Origin: Leptospirillum ferrooxidans C2-3
GTDB taxonomy: Bacteria; Nitrospirota; Leptospirillia; Leptospirillales; Leptospirillaceae
Assembly: GCF_000284315.1 (NCBI RefSeq)
Contig: NC_017094.1
Span: forward strand, 186,001-250,000
DNA length: 64,000 nt
Direction: 5' to 3'
Positions within the stretch are counted from its first letter, which is position 1; every line of letters starts with the position of its first letter. Under the pieces are notes generated by a model, which did no database searches, was not told the DNA's origin, and saw nothing but the letters and a program-made list of their open reading frames with translations. Both the position numbers and the translations under genes were made by a program. This document shows, one piece after another, positions 18,289 to 26,259 of the stretch.

Positions 18289-19313
18289 TGTCCAATGATG
18301 GTTTTTTGTTCAATGAAGTAATGATCCGAATGGTTTCAAGAGGGATGCTCCTGTTCGTTTCCTTGCTTTTTCCCGCTCTTTCCATGGCCTCCTCCCCTCC
18401 ACCGCATATTGTCATTTTCATTCTTGAAAACAAGGGTTATTCACAGATCATAGGCAATTCCCATGCACCGTTCCTGAATGCCCTTGCAAAAAAGAATATG
18501 GTTATGACGAACTATCACGCAATGACCCATCCGAGCCTTCCCAATTATGTGGAACTGGTTGCAGGATCCAGCGGTACAAGTCATTCGGATGATCCCTCCC
18601 AGAGATTTGCTGTCTCGACGGTGGTAGACAAACTGGAGTCAAAGGGATTCACGGTCAGTGGCTATTTCGAGGGGTTGCCCTATGCGGGATTCGATGGAGA
18701 CCGATATCCTTCCCGGCACCCTGTTTATGTTCAAAAGCATAATCCTTTCATGTTGATTCCCTCCCTGAGGAATGATCCCAAAAGAGCCGTATTCGACCGT
18801 CCGCTTGAAGATCTTGATAAAGATCTCAAGCGAGGCCATCTTCCCAATCTTTCTTACGTTGTTCCGGGACTTTGCCATGATATGCATGGAGGTGGGGCCT
18901 GCAAGAAAAACAGCACATCTTCATTGATTGAAGCAGGTGATTTATTTATGTCGAAATGGGTTCCCAAAATCATGGCTTCTGAAGATTTCAGAAAAGGTGG
19001 CGTCATCCTTATTGTCTGGGATGAGGGAAGGGGGTTTTTTCATCACCCTTTTTTACGCCAGCCGTTTCCGGGGAAGGGGGGGCGTGTTCCGCTGATTTGT
19101 GTGACAAGCCGCCACAAGGGCCACCTTGAATTTTCTGAATACAGCGACCATCGGGTTCTGCTGAATGCCATTCTTGCAAGATTCGGTTTGTCATCGGTTC
19201 CGAACGGAGATCCGCCGTCCAGATTCCCCGGAGTTTTTATGGAAGACGACTATCCGGGGAGTGGGACATTCTTTTACCCAGGAAAAATAAGTACAACCCA
19301 AGCAAAGCAGTGA
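18288..19313 (+). CDS. Exported phosphoesterase (acid phosphatase/phospholipase C-like family)
   Basis: 341 aa from ATG 18288, which overlaps the previous stop. The N-terminus has a hydrophobic signal (about residues 15-33, ending ALSMASS). The mature part begins with HIVIFILENKGYSQIIGNSHAPFLNALAKK, the start of the PF04185-type phosphoesterase fold. It continues with THPSLPNYVELVAGS, and further on has NLSYVVPGLCHDMHG and VILIVWDEG, the usual metal/substrate segments. It is likely to act on phosphate esters outside the cytoplasm; substrate unknown. Confidence 0.85.
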   Translation: MSNDGFLFNEVMIRMVSRGMLLFVSLLFPALSMASSPPPHIVIFILENKGYSQIIGNSHAPFLNALAKKNMVMTNYHAMTHPSLPNYVELVAGSSGTSHSDDPSQRFAVSTVVDKLESKGFTVSGYFEGLPYAGFDGDRYPSRHPVYVQKHNPFMLIPSLRNDPKRAVFDRPLEDLDKDLKRGHLPNLSYVVPGLCHDMHGGGACKKNSTSSLIEAGDLFMSKWVPKIMASEDFRKGGVILIVWDEGRGFFHHPFLRQPFPGKGGRVPLICVTSRHKGHLEFSEYSDHRVLLNAILARFGLSSVPNGDPPSRFPGVFMEDDYPGSGTFFYPGKISTTQAKQ

Positions 19314-19530
19314 CAGTCCCACAGATTGTAATCACTTGAAGTCCTGTATCTCCCACAAAGGAATGGGCGTGAATGTCATCTCTGACAAGACCGAGGAAAA
19401 CAGGGCCTATGGCTGAAGGGATGGCTGCGATGAAAATGATGATTCCGATGGTCATGAGGCGTTTTCTGATCAAGGGAGAACCTTTCTGTTGAATCTTGTT
19501 CTGTGCATTCTTCTGGAGCCTTCTGTCCAT
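19237..19530 (-). CDS. Small two-helix membrane protein
   Basis: 97 aa. A basic N-terminus (MDRRLQKNAQNKIQQKGSPLIRKR, shown here in part) is followed by two hydrophobic segments, about residues 25-46 and 66-86, ending in a basic tail. GGGA lies 7-8 bases before the ATG. The 3' end overlaps the convergent phosphoesterase gene by 77 bases, which lowers confidence slightly. No family recognised. Confidence 0.55.
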   Translation of the reverse strand: MDRRLQKNAQNKIQQKGSPLIRKRLMTIGIIIFIAAIPSAIGPVFLGLVRDDIHAHSFVGDTGLQVITICGTVTALLGLYLFFLGKRMSHSPDSRLP

Positions 19531-19654
19531 TCTAATTCCCGTCCTGTTTTTTATAAAGCGTCTTTTTCATCTCTCTCGACCATTGGCTCAAAAATGTTAT
19601 GATGGCAAAGAGGTGGATCCTTGTTGTTCTTTTTGATTAAAAGAGGGGGCGGTT

Positions 19655-20047
19655 GTGGAAAAACTATCAGTGGTTCTGGCTTCGGACGAGTTTGAAAAAC
19701 TTCAGGCTGGATGCATGATGGCTTCTGTTGCTTCAGTCTCGGGGATAGAGGTCAATGTTTTTGTCACGATGGCGGCAATGACCTGTTTTCGTCAAAAGAC
19801 GGTCGCTGACCGCAGTTTTCCCAAAATTGGTGAAGTGGGGCAGGCAGCAATCAGAAAGAAGGCTCCGCTCTTCTCCGATCTGTTGATTCAGGGAAAAGAG
19901 ATGGGGTCATTGAAGGTCTTTGCCTGTGCGTTGGCGCTTGACCTGATCGACTCAAAACTGGAGGAAATGGTTCCGGTCTTTGATGAGGTGGTTGGTGTCG
20001 CGACATTTTTGGGAAAAGCTGAAGGGGGACAGGTACTCTTTGTCTGA
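19655..20047 (+). CDS. DsrE/DsrF-like protein
   Basis: 130 aa, GTG start. The sequence has the DsrE2-type layout: KLSVVLASDEFEKLQAGCMMASVASVSGIEVNVFVTMAAMTCF near the N-terminus, then a helical middle, and VFACALALDLI near 90. Such proteins pass sulfane sulfur between carriers on Cys residues; candidate cysteines are near 20, 45 and 90. The next gene, 27 bases on, encodes a TusA carrier, supporting a sulfur-relay pair. Confidence 0.8.
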   Translation: MEKLSVVLASDEFEKLQAGCMMASVASVSGIEVNVFVTMAAMTCFRQKTVADRSFPKIGEVGQAAIRKKAPLFSDLLIQGKEMGSLKVFACALALDLIDSKLEEMVPVFDEVVGVATFLGKAEGGQVLFV

Positions 20048-20074
20048 AGGTGAAAAAGAGATAGGGAGAGAATC

Positions 20075-20320
20075 ATGAGTGAAGAAACTGTAAAACCAGA
20101 CGAGGTGATTGATGCAAGAGGGCTTTACTGTCCTGGCCCTCTTATGGAGCTGATCCGGGTCATCTCGGTCAAGCCCGTTGGAACTGTTTTGAAGGTGTTG
20201 TCCTCTGATGAGGGATCAGCCAAGGATATTCCGGCCTGGATTTCCAAGGTTGGCCAGCAATATATCGGCACAGAAAAATCCGATGGATACTGGGAACTGC
20301 TGGTCAAAAAAGTCAAGTAA
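20075..20320 (+). CDS. TusA-family sulfur carrier protein
   Basis: 81 aa. The TusA signature DARGLYCPGPLMELI carries the persulfide Cys at about residue 21 in CPGP. TusA proteins carry sulfane sulfur in tRNA thiolation, molybdenum cofactor synthesis or sulfur oxidation. GGGAGAG precedes the ATG. It forms a pair with the DsrE-like gene upstream; a second TusA lies at 37.4 kb. Confidence 0.9.
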   Translation: MSEETVKPDEVIDARGLYCPGPLMELIRVISVKPVGTVLKVLSSDEGSAKDIPAWISKVGQQYIGTEKSDGYWELLVKKVK

Positions 20321-20417
20321 CCGATGAATTGGACCTTCCCCTGGAGGGTGACTTCAGTGAAATACCGAATCAATCATTTTGAACGTTTTTTGAGGACTGA
20401 AATCACTCTCTCCAGGC

Positions 20418-21668
20418 TCATGCTTGTGAAAATTTCAGAATATAGCTGATCAGCTGCTTCTGAGTAATCCCGATATCGTGCGTCGAATAGGTCGGAAAAT
20501 GTCGTTCGTTTGTCCCGATGGCGAGTTCAATGGTGTAGGGTTTCTCCAGAAAAGTTTGACGTGCTGAAAAAAGAACAAGAATTTTGGCCATTCCTGTCAC
20601 GACGTCATCTCCCTGGTAACCCAGAAGAACTCCAATCTCCCCCCCTGACACTCCAATGAGCGTTCCCACGGGATAGATCCCTACCATATTGGCGAGTGTC
20701 CGGCTGATATCCCGGTCAAGCCCCATATTGTTCTGAAGAAGGAAGGACATGGCCTTGTGGGGAGTCATGCCTTTTCGGTAGACCCTGTCGGCGGTTAGCG
20801 CTTCATAGACATCAAGGACCATGATTCCCTGAGAAACAGGGTGAATGCTTGGAAGTTCCAGACCATAAGGATATCCCTTTCCTCCGTGACGCTCATGATG
20901 CTCCACAGCGACCTTTGCCGCGAGATTTCGAAGATCAGGTTCAGGAGATTTTTTCAGAAACTGGGAGCCCAAAAGAGGATGCTTTCGCATCTGCTCCCAC
21001 TCTTCCGGCGTGAGACGGGAAGGTTTTTTAAGGATCTCCATCGGAATAAAGATTTTCCCAAGATCATGGAGTGAGGCAGCCATGCCCCATGACATCCATT
21101 CTTCTTCAGGATATTTTTTTCTGATGGCATATCCGACCGCGAGCATCATTGTATTGGCTGAATGAACAAACGTCTCATCATCGTTTCCGGAAATGTCTGC
21201 AAGAAATGAGGTAGAGCTCTTGTTCTGAAGAATCATGTCGATCGTTTGCCGGACCATTTCCCGGATTTTCTTTGTATCCATCGCCCTGCCCATGCGGGCT
21301 TCATTGAAAGATCCTTCAAGAATAAAGGCTGTTTCTTTCTGGATTCGTTCGATTTCGGAGAGTTCCTTTGTGATCGGTTCCGGAAGTTCTGTTGTACCCT
21401 CTTCCGGTGGAGGGAGCGATTCACTATTGATGGTGTCAGGTTTTTTGTTGACCGTTTTGGAGGGGGAATCCTGTTTGGCTATGTGCCCTTTATCCACAAT
21501 AAATTCGACCGAGACCTTCTGGATTCCGTTTTTTCGGAGCCGCTCAATATCTTCGTTTGAGCGAATCGTAAAATGATGAGAGACAAGGGTTGTCTCAAAC
21601 CAGTTTCGATCAACTCCTACAACGGTCATCCCAATCTTGAGGTCGTTTACCAGTAACGTTTTTTTCAT
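20418..21668 (-). CDS. HD-GYP domain protein (putative cyclic di-GMP phosphodiesterase)
   Basis: 416 aa. The N-terminus (1-60) resembles the DUF3391 region common before HD-GYP domains (LLVNDLKIGMTVVGVDRNW, LRKNGIQKVSVEF). The HD-GYP domain spans about 140-330: ASLHDLGKIFIP (HD pair), KHPLLGSQFL, VEHHERHGGKGYP (HH and GYP), and DVYEALTADRVYRKGM. The key metal ligands look intact. A C-terminal beta extension follows. It would lower cyclic di-GMP levels; the cyclase that opposes it is not in this window. Confidence 0.9.
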   Translation of the reverse strand: MKKTLLVNDLKIGMTVVGVDRNWFETTLVSHHFTIRSNEDIERLRKNGIQKVSVEFIVDKGHIAKQDSPSKTVNKKPDTINSESLPPPEEGTTELPEPITKELSEIERIQKETAFILEGSFNEARMGRAMDTKKIREMVRQTIDMILQNKSSTSFLADISGNDDETFVHSANTMMLAVGYAIRKKYPEEEWMSWGMAASLHDLGKIFIPMEILKKPSRLTPEEWEQMRKHPLLGSQFLKKSPEPDLRNLAAKVAVEHHERHGGKGYPYGLELPSIHPVSQGIMVLDVYEALTADRVYRKGMTPHKAMSFLLQNNMGLDRDISRTLANMVGIYPVGTLIGVSGGEIGVLLGYQGDDVVTGMAKILVLFSARQTFLEKPYTIELAIGTNERHFPTYSTHDIGITQKQLISYILKFSQA

Positions 21669-21715
21669 CAGGTCCCTTCCCGGAGTCTAGGGGGATTCCG
21701 TTTCGGAGAGATCTA

Positions 21716-22711
21716 TTACCAATCGATTCCCTTCCCGGGATCTCCAATCAGACTCAGCGCTTCTCCCATTTGGGAGGTTAAACCTCCCATCATTAACAAC
21801 GTGGCTGCTTGCCAGATCAATGCCTTTCGATGAGGATGAAGAGGGTTCTTGATGAGTTCGTGATAGTACAGTGTATAAGCCTCCGTTGTCGGAGGAACGG
21901 TGATGGGTTCAACCTTTTCATTAACCGGTGGGAGAAACTCCGGAACAAGATCCGGAATGGAGTTGACTGGAACGATTTTTGTAGCTCTGTGGGTAAAGAG
22001 TCCAATACTCCCCTCTTGCCCTCCAACGAAGGTTACTTTTGCATGAGGATGGGCTGCCCTGACCATGGATTCCATGGCTGGGAGAATCGTTTCGTGGAAA
22101 TATCCGATCGCCAAATGAGAGACATTCATGGGGTTCAAGGCTTTTTCGACAGTGTTGAAAAGGGATCGAAGGCCGAGCTCCCTTCTGATCGGGGCCATTC
22201 GGGCGAGCTCGGGAGTGATATCCTCCTGTGACAGACAGACAATGCTATTTTTTTCTAAATCCGATAAGGCATTTTCCGGTCTGGAAACGGAAAGTCCCAG
22301 ATTCTTCCAAAGGGGGATCAGGCCAACACCAAACTTTGCGGGGAGATCCTGGTAGCCGTGGAGAACAATAGGAAGTCCTGCCCTTGATGCGAGTATGGCA
22401 GCTGGAATCCATAAGCCCGGACTCCTTGAGTGGCCATCATAGGGGCACCCGAGATCAAGTGCCTTGAGAGGTGTTGCTGAAGGAGGAATTTTGAGGAAGG
22501 ACTGGAGTGCGAGAAGAAAACCCTCCATTTCAGACGATGTTTCTCCTTTTGTCCTTAATGCCAGTAGAAATCCTCCAATTTGGGCAGGTGTTGCACTTCC
22601 TGACAAGATCAGCTGACAAGCTTCAAAAGCTTCATCACGTGAAAGACCTCTTGACCCCTTGGGGCCGGTACCGATGGATTTGATGAGTTCTTTCATCTTG
22701 TTTTCAGTCAT
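21716..22711 (-). CDS. Anthranilate phosphoribosyltransferase-like protein (TrpD2/YbiB type)
   Basis: 331 aa. Layout of the glycosyltransferase family 3 fold: an N-terminal helical domain (LSRDEAFEACQLILSGSATPAQIGGFLLALRTKGET) and an alpha/beta domain. In place of the TrpD GTGGD phosphate loop it has LDLGCPYDGHSRS, like the CNYDGR of TrpD2 proteins. RRELGLRSLFNTVEKALNP is the family's RxLGxRTxFNxLGPLxNP segment. TrpD2 proteins bind nucleic acid in E. coli; real TrpD activity is doubtful. Overlaps mazG by 4 bases (ATGA). Confidence 0.8.
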   Translation of the reverse strand: MTENKMKELIKSIGTGPKGSRGLSRDEAFEACQLILSGSATPAQIGGFLLALRTKGETSSEMEGFLLALQSFLKIPPSATPLKALDLGCPYDGHSRSPGLWIPAAILASRAGLPIVLHGYQDLPAKFGVGLIPLWKNLGLSVSRPENALSDLEKNSIVCLSQEDITPELARMAPIRRELGLRSLFNTVEKALNPMNVSHLAIGYFHETILPAMESMVRAAHPHAKVTFVGGQEGSIGLFTHRATKIVPVNSIPDLVPEFLPPVNEKVEPITVPPTTEAYTLYYHELIKNPLHPHRKALIWQAATLLMMGGLTSQMGEALSLIGDPGKGIDW

Positions 22712-23538
22712 CCGGATCCCTCTTTTTTCTTGGCTTCAATCCACATGTCGTTCCACTCTTCCGGTGACAGCGATGACAGGGCTCTGTTAGAGAGGGAAGC
22801 ATCCAGCTCCATTTGATGGAAACGATCCCTAAAGCGTTTGTTGGCCTGGAGGAGTGCCTCTTCCGTCCGGATTCCGAGATGCCTGCCATAGGAGGATAGT
22901 GCCAGAAGCAAATCTCCCAGTTCGTGTTTCAGTCGATCAGGAGATTCATGGCGCGCTTGAGAGAGTTCTTCAAGCTCTTCTTCGACTTTTTCCCATGCAC
23001 CATCTGCGGATACCCAGTCAAACCCCACCCGACCCGCTTTTTTGCCAAGTTTTTGTGCAGCATCAAGTGCCGACATTGATTTCGGGATACCGTCAAGCAT
23101 CGATTTTCTGTCCTGATGTTCTTCTTCGGTTTTTTTGATTGCTTCCCATGTTTCCCATATAGCCTCAATTTTCTTATCAGGATTGGGCTCAAGGAACACA
23201 TGAGGGTGCCGACGAATCATCTTGTCTGCGGACATGTTGAAAAGATCTGATGTCAGAAGGCCGTTTTTTTCCCAGAGGATTTGTCGCATGAAGAGCAGAA
23301 CAGTGAAGAGATCTGATATCTCTGATGAAATTTCAGGCAAGTTGTCTGTCGAGATTGCATCAGCCAGCTCATGAAACTCTTCCCGTAGGTCTTCAAGAAG
23401 TTTCGGAAGAGTCTGTGCCCGGTCAAACGCACATCCTTCAGGTCCACGAAGTCGTCCAATGACATCAATCAATCTGGAAAGAGCTTCCCCATCGGGGTCT
23501 TTTCCCGTTTTCTTGTCGAAATCTGTCGGTTCTTTCAA
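22708..23538 (-). CDS. mazG: Nucleoside triphosphate pyrophosphohydrolase
   Basis: 276 aa, two tandem MazG domains. Domain 1 has RLRGPEGCAFDRAQTLPKLLEDLREEFHELADAI and EISSEISDLFTVLLF; domain 2 has WEKVEEELEELSQA, LKHELGDLLLALSSYGRHLGI and ALLQANKRFRDRF. EExxE and ExxD metal sites are present. The enzyme hydrolyses noncanonical NTPs to NMP and PPi. Its first domain is a little divergent from the usual WDxEQTHxSL. Confidence 0.92.
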   Translation of the reverse strand: MKEPTDFDKKTGKDPDGEALSRLIDVIGRLRGPEGCAFDRAQTLPKLLEDLREEFHELADAISTDNLPEISSEISDLFTVLLFMRQILWEKNGLLTSDLFNMSADKMIRRHPHVFLEPNPDKKIEAIWETWEAIKKTEEEHQDRKSMLDGIPKSMSALDAAQKLGKKAGRVGFDWVSADGAWEKVEEELEELSQARHESPDRLKHELGDLLLALSSYGRHLGIRTEEALLQANKRFRDRFHQMELDASLSNRALSSLSPEEWNDMWIEAKKKEGSG

Positions 23539-23784
23539 TCACTTTGTCCTTTCATTGTCTGAATAACTGCGATCATAAAATGGTGCAAGAAAATATTCAA
23601 TGAGTCCGGCTTATTTTTAAAGATGGTAACAGAAAAAGGAAAAAGCATCGTGGAAAATGGTGTATGCCCGTGATCTTTTGAAAGATTGGAAAATGGCCGG
23701 TTCATGGGGTTGCGGAAAGGTATGGGGGAAATCGGACCGGATACGATGGAATGGACGTAAGGGAGTATCAGGTTATAGAAACTG

Positions 23785-23819
23785 AAAACAGGGTCCCCAT
23801 CCTATGAATGGGAACCCTG
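23785..23819 (-). terminator. Terminator after the 43-aa membrane protein gene
   Basis: CAGGGTCCCCAT (23789-23800) pairs with ATGGGAACCCTG (23808-23819), 11 of 12 positions complementary, loop of 7 bases. On the minus strand it is followed by TTTTC. It lies 11 bases past the small ORF's stop. Confidence 0.85.
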
Positions 23820-23829
23820 CTTCGATCAA

Positions 23830-23961
23830 TCAGAAGGTTCCGATACCACCGATAAGGGGAGCCTGAAATTTCTCGAAAATCACAAAAAGAAGAACAGGGA
23901 AAACGGTAATAAAGGCAAAAAGGACCATTGGGGCTGCACCAACTGATGCTTGTTTGTTCAT
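23830..23961 (-). CDS. 43-aa single-span membrane protein under sigma-54-type control
   Basis: Short ORF of 43 codons plus TGA. Residues 1-9 are polar (MNKQASVGA), residues about 10-30 form one strongly hydrophobic helix with two Pro (FAFITVFPVLLFVIFEKF), and the end is glycine-rich (LIGGIGTF). AAGGAG lies 8 bases before ATG. The gene has its own terminator and a candidate -24/-12 promoter about 95 bases upstream, next to the gene of a sigma-54 activator. The complete set of signals makes it a real gene. I recognise no family; it could be a small subunit of a membrane complex or a stress peptide. Confidence 0.75.
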   Translation of the reverse strand: MNKQASVGAAPMVLFAFITVFPVLLFVIFEKFQAPLIGGIGTF

Positions 23962-24054
23962 TGTCCGGCTCCTTTTAAAAACCCGCTAGGGCTTCCATTA
24001 TGAATGGTTTTGATGTGGTACCAATCCTGTGCGGATGGTTACGAAAGTGGTTAA

Positions 24055-24069
24055 GCAAGCGGTATGCCC
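24055..24069 (-). promoter_or_regulatory. Sigma-54-type (-24/-12) promoter
   Basis: On the minus strand the sequence is GGGCATACCGCTTGC. This fits the RpoN consensus TGGCACG-N4-TTGC with exactly 10 bases between the GG at -24 and the GC at -12. It lies about 95 bases upstream of the 43-aa gene and about 100-180 bases downstream of a cluster of inverted repeats, the usual spacing for an enhancer-bound activator. Confidence 0.7.
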
Positions 24070-24169
24070 AGAAATGATGAGGAGAATTTTTGAATTAAGT
24101 TATTGCGGGATAGTATTATTTTTTATAAGGAGAAATTGCGGCTATGTGAATGTTTCTTTCTTGAATCAA

Positions 24170-24238
24170 TGTTGCGAAACAATGTTTCTTCATAGTTTCA
24201 AAAATGAAACGAGTTTTGTTTCATGTTCAATCGTTTCA
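24170..24238. promoter_or_regulatory. Clustered GTTTCA/TGAAAC repeats (candidate upstream activating sites)
   Basis: Within 70 bases lie TGTTGCGAAACA (24170-24181), the perfect palindrome GAAACAATGTTTC (24176-24188), the perfect inverted repeat GTTTCA-AAAA-TGAAAC (24195-24210) and two more GTTTCA copies (24218-24223 and 24233-24238). The last part overlaps the 3' coding end of the activator gene. This resembles enhancer sites for a Fis-type HTH regulator. Confidence 0.65.
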
Positions 24239-25568
24239 TATGACGCCAAAGCGTAATTCTGCTGATTCCTAGAATAAACGCTGCTGCTTCGATCTTCCCG
24301 TTTGAAGAGCGAAGGGCTTTTTCAATTCTGCGACGTTCAAACAGTTCCGGGTCAAGAGAATCTTCGTAATAGGGATGGGTTTCCTCATGGATTTTATCTG
24401 TCTGTGGATAGAACCCGGTGGACCCCTTTTGTACGGACTCCGGCAGGTCCGAAAGTTCTATGGGCCTATGTGGATCGGAAACGGCCAGGACAGACTCTAC
24501 CAAATGTTTCAACTCCCTTATGTTTCCGGGAAAGTGATAAGAGGAAAGGGCCTGCATGGCTTCTGATGAAAATGAAGATGAGGAACTCCTGTTTTGTTTT
24601 TGAAAGATCGAACGGAAATGTTCGACAAGAATGGGGAGGTCTTCGGTTCGTTTCCTGAGGGGAGGAATCTGGAGGGAGAGTCCATTCAGGCGATAGAAAA
24701 GGTCCGGTCTCATCCGTCCTTCCCGAAGAAGCTTTTCAGGGTCCTCGTTTGTTGCGGCAATGATCCTTGTCGAGATGGCTTGGGACTGGTTCGAACCCAT
24801 GGGCTCAAAGCTGCCATCTTCCAGAAATCGCAATAATCGCGTCTGGACAGCAGGGGGAATATTCTCAATTTCATCAATAAAGAGTGTGCCGCCATGCGCT
24901 CGGGAAAGTCTCCCGCTCTGGGAAGAAACAGCTCCGGTAAAGGCGCCCCTCTGGTGGCCGAAAAGTGCGTCTTCCACCAGGGTCTCCGGAATGACAGAAA
25001 GATCAAGTGCGACAAAGGGGCCATGAGATCTGCGGCTTCTTTCATGGATCAGACGGGCGAGGCATTCTTTGCCAGTTCCTGTTTCTCCAATAAGTAGCAC
25101 CGGGATTTCGGTTTTTGCGATACGTGTGAGTTTTTCCAGAAAGGGTTCTGCCCAGTCTCTGGATGCGACAAAAGTATGCTGTTGGTTTTTCGGGAGGGAG
25201 TCATGCAATAAGGGTTGGAACGATTTGAGGAGAAGTGGATAGCCGCTCAGATCGGAGCTGATCCTTTCCGTATTGATGCTGATATTGCCAAATGTTGGCT
25301 CAAGACATGGTTGGGGAATCCCCCGTTCCGATAATGGATTGGAAAAGAAATGGGATATTTTCTGGCAGCTCCCGGAACAAATCTTCCCCTCCAGGGAGTC
25401 CGGACATAGAGAACCGATGCTTTCGGTTGTCAGTCCCAACGACTGCGAGGCAGAATCGGATATCCATGCAATCCGGAACAGATGGTCGATCAACACCATG
25501 GGAGAATTGGTGGCTTTTGAGATCGGTTCCATGATGGCGTTCAGGTTGATTTTGGATTGGGGTGCCAT
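24198..25568 (-). CDS. Sigma-54-dependent transcriptional activator (NtrC family)
   Basis: 456 aa from ATG 25568. A PAS-like N-terminal sensor (about 20-75) contains three cysteines at 55, 64 and 68 (spacing C-x8-C-x3-C). The AAA+ domain (about 135-365) has Walker A GETGTGKE, the sigma-54-contacting GAFTGA loop, LFIDEIENIP (Walker B) and PLRKRTEDLP. A Fis-type HTH ends the protein (IEAAAFILGISRITLWRHM). There is no receiver domain, so it probably senses a signal directly; the cysteines hint at metal or redox sensing (inference). ATG 25568 has GGAG 7-8 bases upstream; ATG 25598 has no clear ribosome site. tRNA-Ser(CGA) ends 50 bases upstream on the same strand. Confidence 0.92.
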   Translation of the reverse strand: MAPQSKINLNAIMEPISKATNSPMVLIDHLFRIAWISDSASQSLGLTTESIGSLCPDSLEGKICSGSCQKISHFFSNPLSERGIPQPCLEPTFGNISINTERISSDLSGYPLLLKSFQPLLHDSLPKNQQHTFVASRDWAEPFLEKLTRIAKTEIPVLLIGETGTGKECLARLIHERSRRSHGPFVALDLSVIPETLVEDALFGHQRGAFTGAVSSQSGRLSRAHGGTLFIDEIENIPPAVQTRLLRFLEDGSFEPMGSNQSQAISTRIIAATNEDPEKLLREGRMRPDLFYRLNGLSLQIPPLRKRTEDLPILVEHFRSIFQKQNRSSSSSFSSEAMQALSSYHFPGNIRELKHLVESVLAVSDPHRPIELSDLPESVQKGSTGFYPQTDKIHEETHPYYEDSLDPELFERRRIEKALRSSNGKIEAAAFILGISRITLWRHMKRLNMKQNSFHF

Positions 25569-25618
25569 TCTCCCACTCCTGTTCTGTTTTTCAGACATAT
25601 GGGGATTTCCCGGACGGG

Positions 25619-25708
25619 TGGCGGAGAGAGAGGGATTTGAACCCCCGCTGGAGTTCCCCCCAGAGTTGATTTCGAGTCAACCGCCTTCAGCCTCTCGGCC
25701 ATCTCTCC
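25619..25708 (-). tRNA. tRNA-Ser (CGA)
   Basis: 90 nt with encoded CCA and discriminator G. Acceptor GGAGAGA pairs with the 3' end; anticodon stem GTTGA/TCAAC with loop CTCGAAA gives anticodon CGA (reads UCG). A long variable arm is present, as in all serine tRNAs. Confidence 0.96.
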
Positions 25709-25727
25709 ACAGATTTTCCTGATTCTA

Positions 25728-26207
25728 TCATAGATGGTCTTGTGGTCCCAAACGTTTTTTAAGAAAAAAATTTCGAAGCAGTTCTTGAACAGGTCCATCG
25801 AGAATACCTTCCCGGACAATAATTTTATGAGACCATCTTGGGTCGTTTTGGAGGTCATACAAAGAGCCCATGACTCCGGATCGGGGTTCCCTGACAGAAA
25901 AGACAACTTCTGTGACTCTGGCTTCCATGATCGCTCCAAAGCACATTGGGCAAGGTTCGACAGTGACGTAAAGGGAGGCTCCAGTGAGCCTGTAATTTTT
26001 GATTGTCTGGGCAGCTTTTCGAATTGCAAGTATTTCGGCGTGTCCTGTTGGGTCAAAGGTACTTATGCGAGCGTTATGAGCAGTCGAAAGGACCTTGTCT
26101 CCCAATAAAAGAACGGCTCCAACCGGGACTTCGTCGATCAGGACAGCTTTTTCTGCTTCTGAAATCGCCAATTCCATAAAATACTGATCTTTTTCGAATT
26201 GTGACAT
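25728..26207 (-). CDS. tadA: tRNA adenosine(34) deaminase
   Basis: 159 aa. Zinc deaminase fold with HAE near residue 56 (TGHAEILAIRKAA) and PCPMC near 85 (TVEPCPMCFGAI). It converts A34 to inosine in tRNA-Arg(ACG). The length and motifs fit TadA well. Its stop is 20 bases before the 5' end of tRNA-Ser(CGA), so the deaminase and this tRNA may share a transcript. Confidence 0.93.
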   Translation of the reverse strand: MSQFEKDQYFMELAISEAEKAVLIDEVPVGAVLLLGDKVLSTAHNARISTFDPTGHAEILAIRKAAQTIKNYRLTGASLYVTVEPCPMCFGAIMEARVTEVVFSVREPRSGVMGSLYDLQNDPRWSHKIIVREGILDGPVQELLRNFFLKKRLGPQDHL

Positions 26208-26259
26208 ATATCACCTTTTTTAATCTGGAAAAACGGGTTGTTTCTGATAGAATCGAAAA

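Noticed and set aside
25541-26056. Minus-strand ORF spanning tRNA-Ser(CGA) and tadA
   Set aside because: It runs through a tRNA gene and is out of frame with tadA, so it is a shadow.
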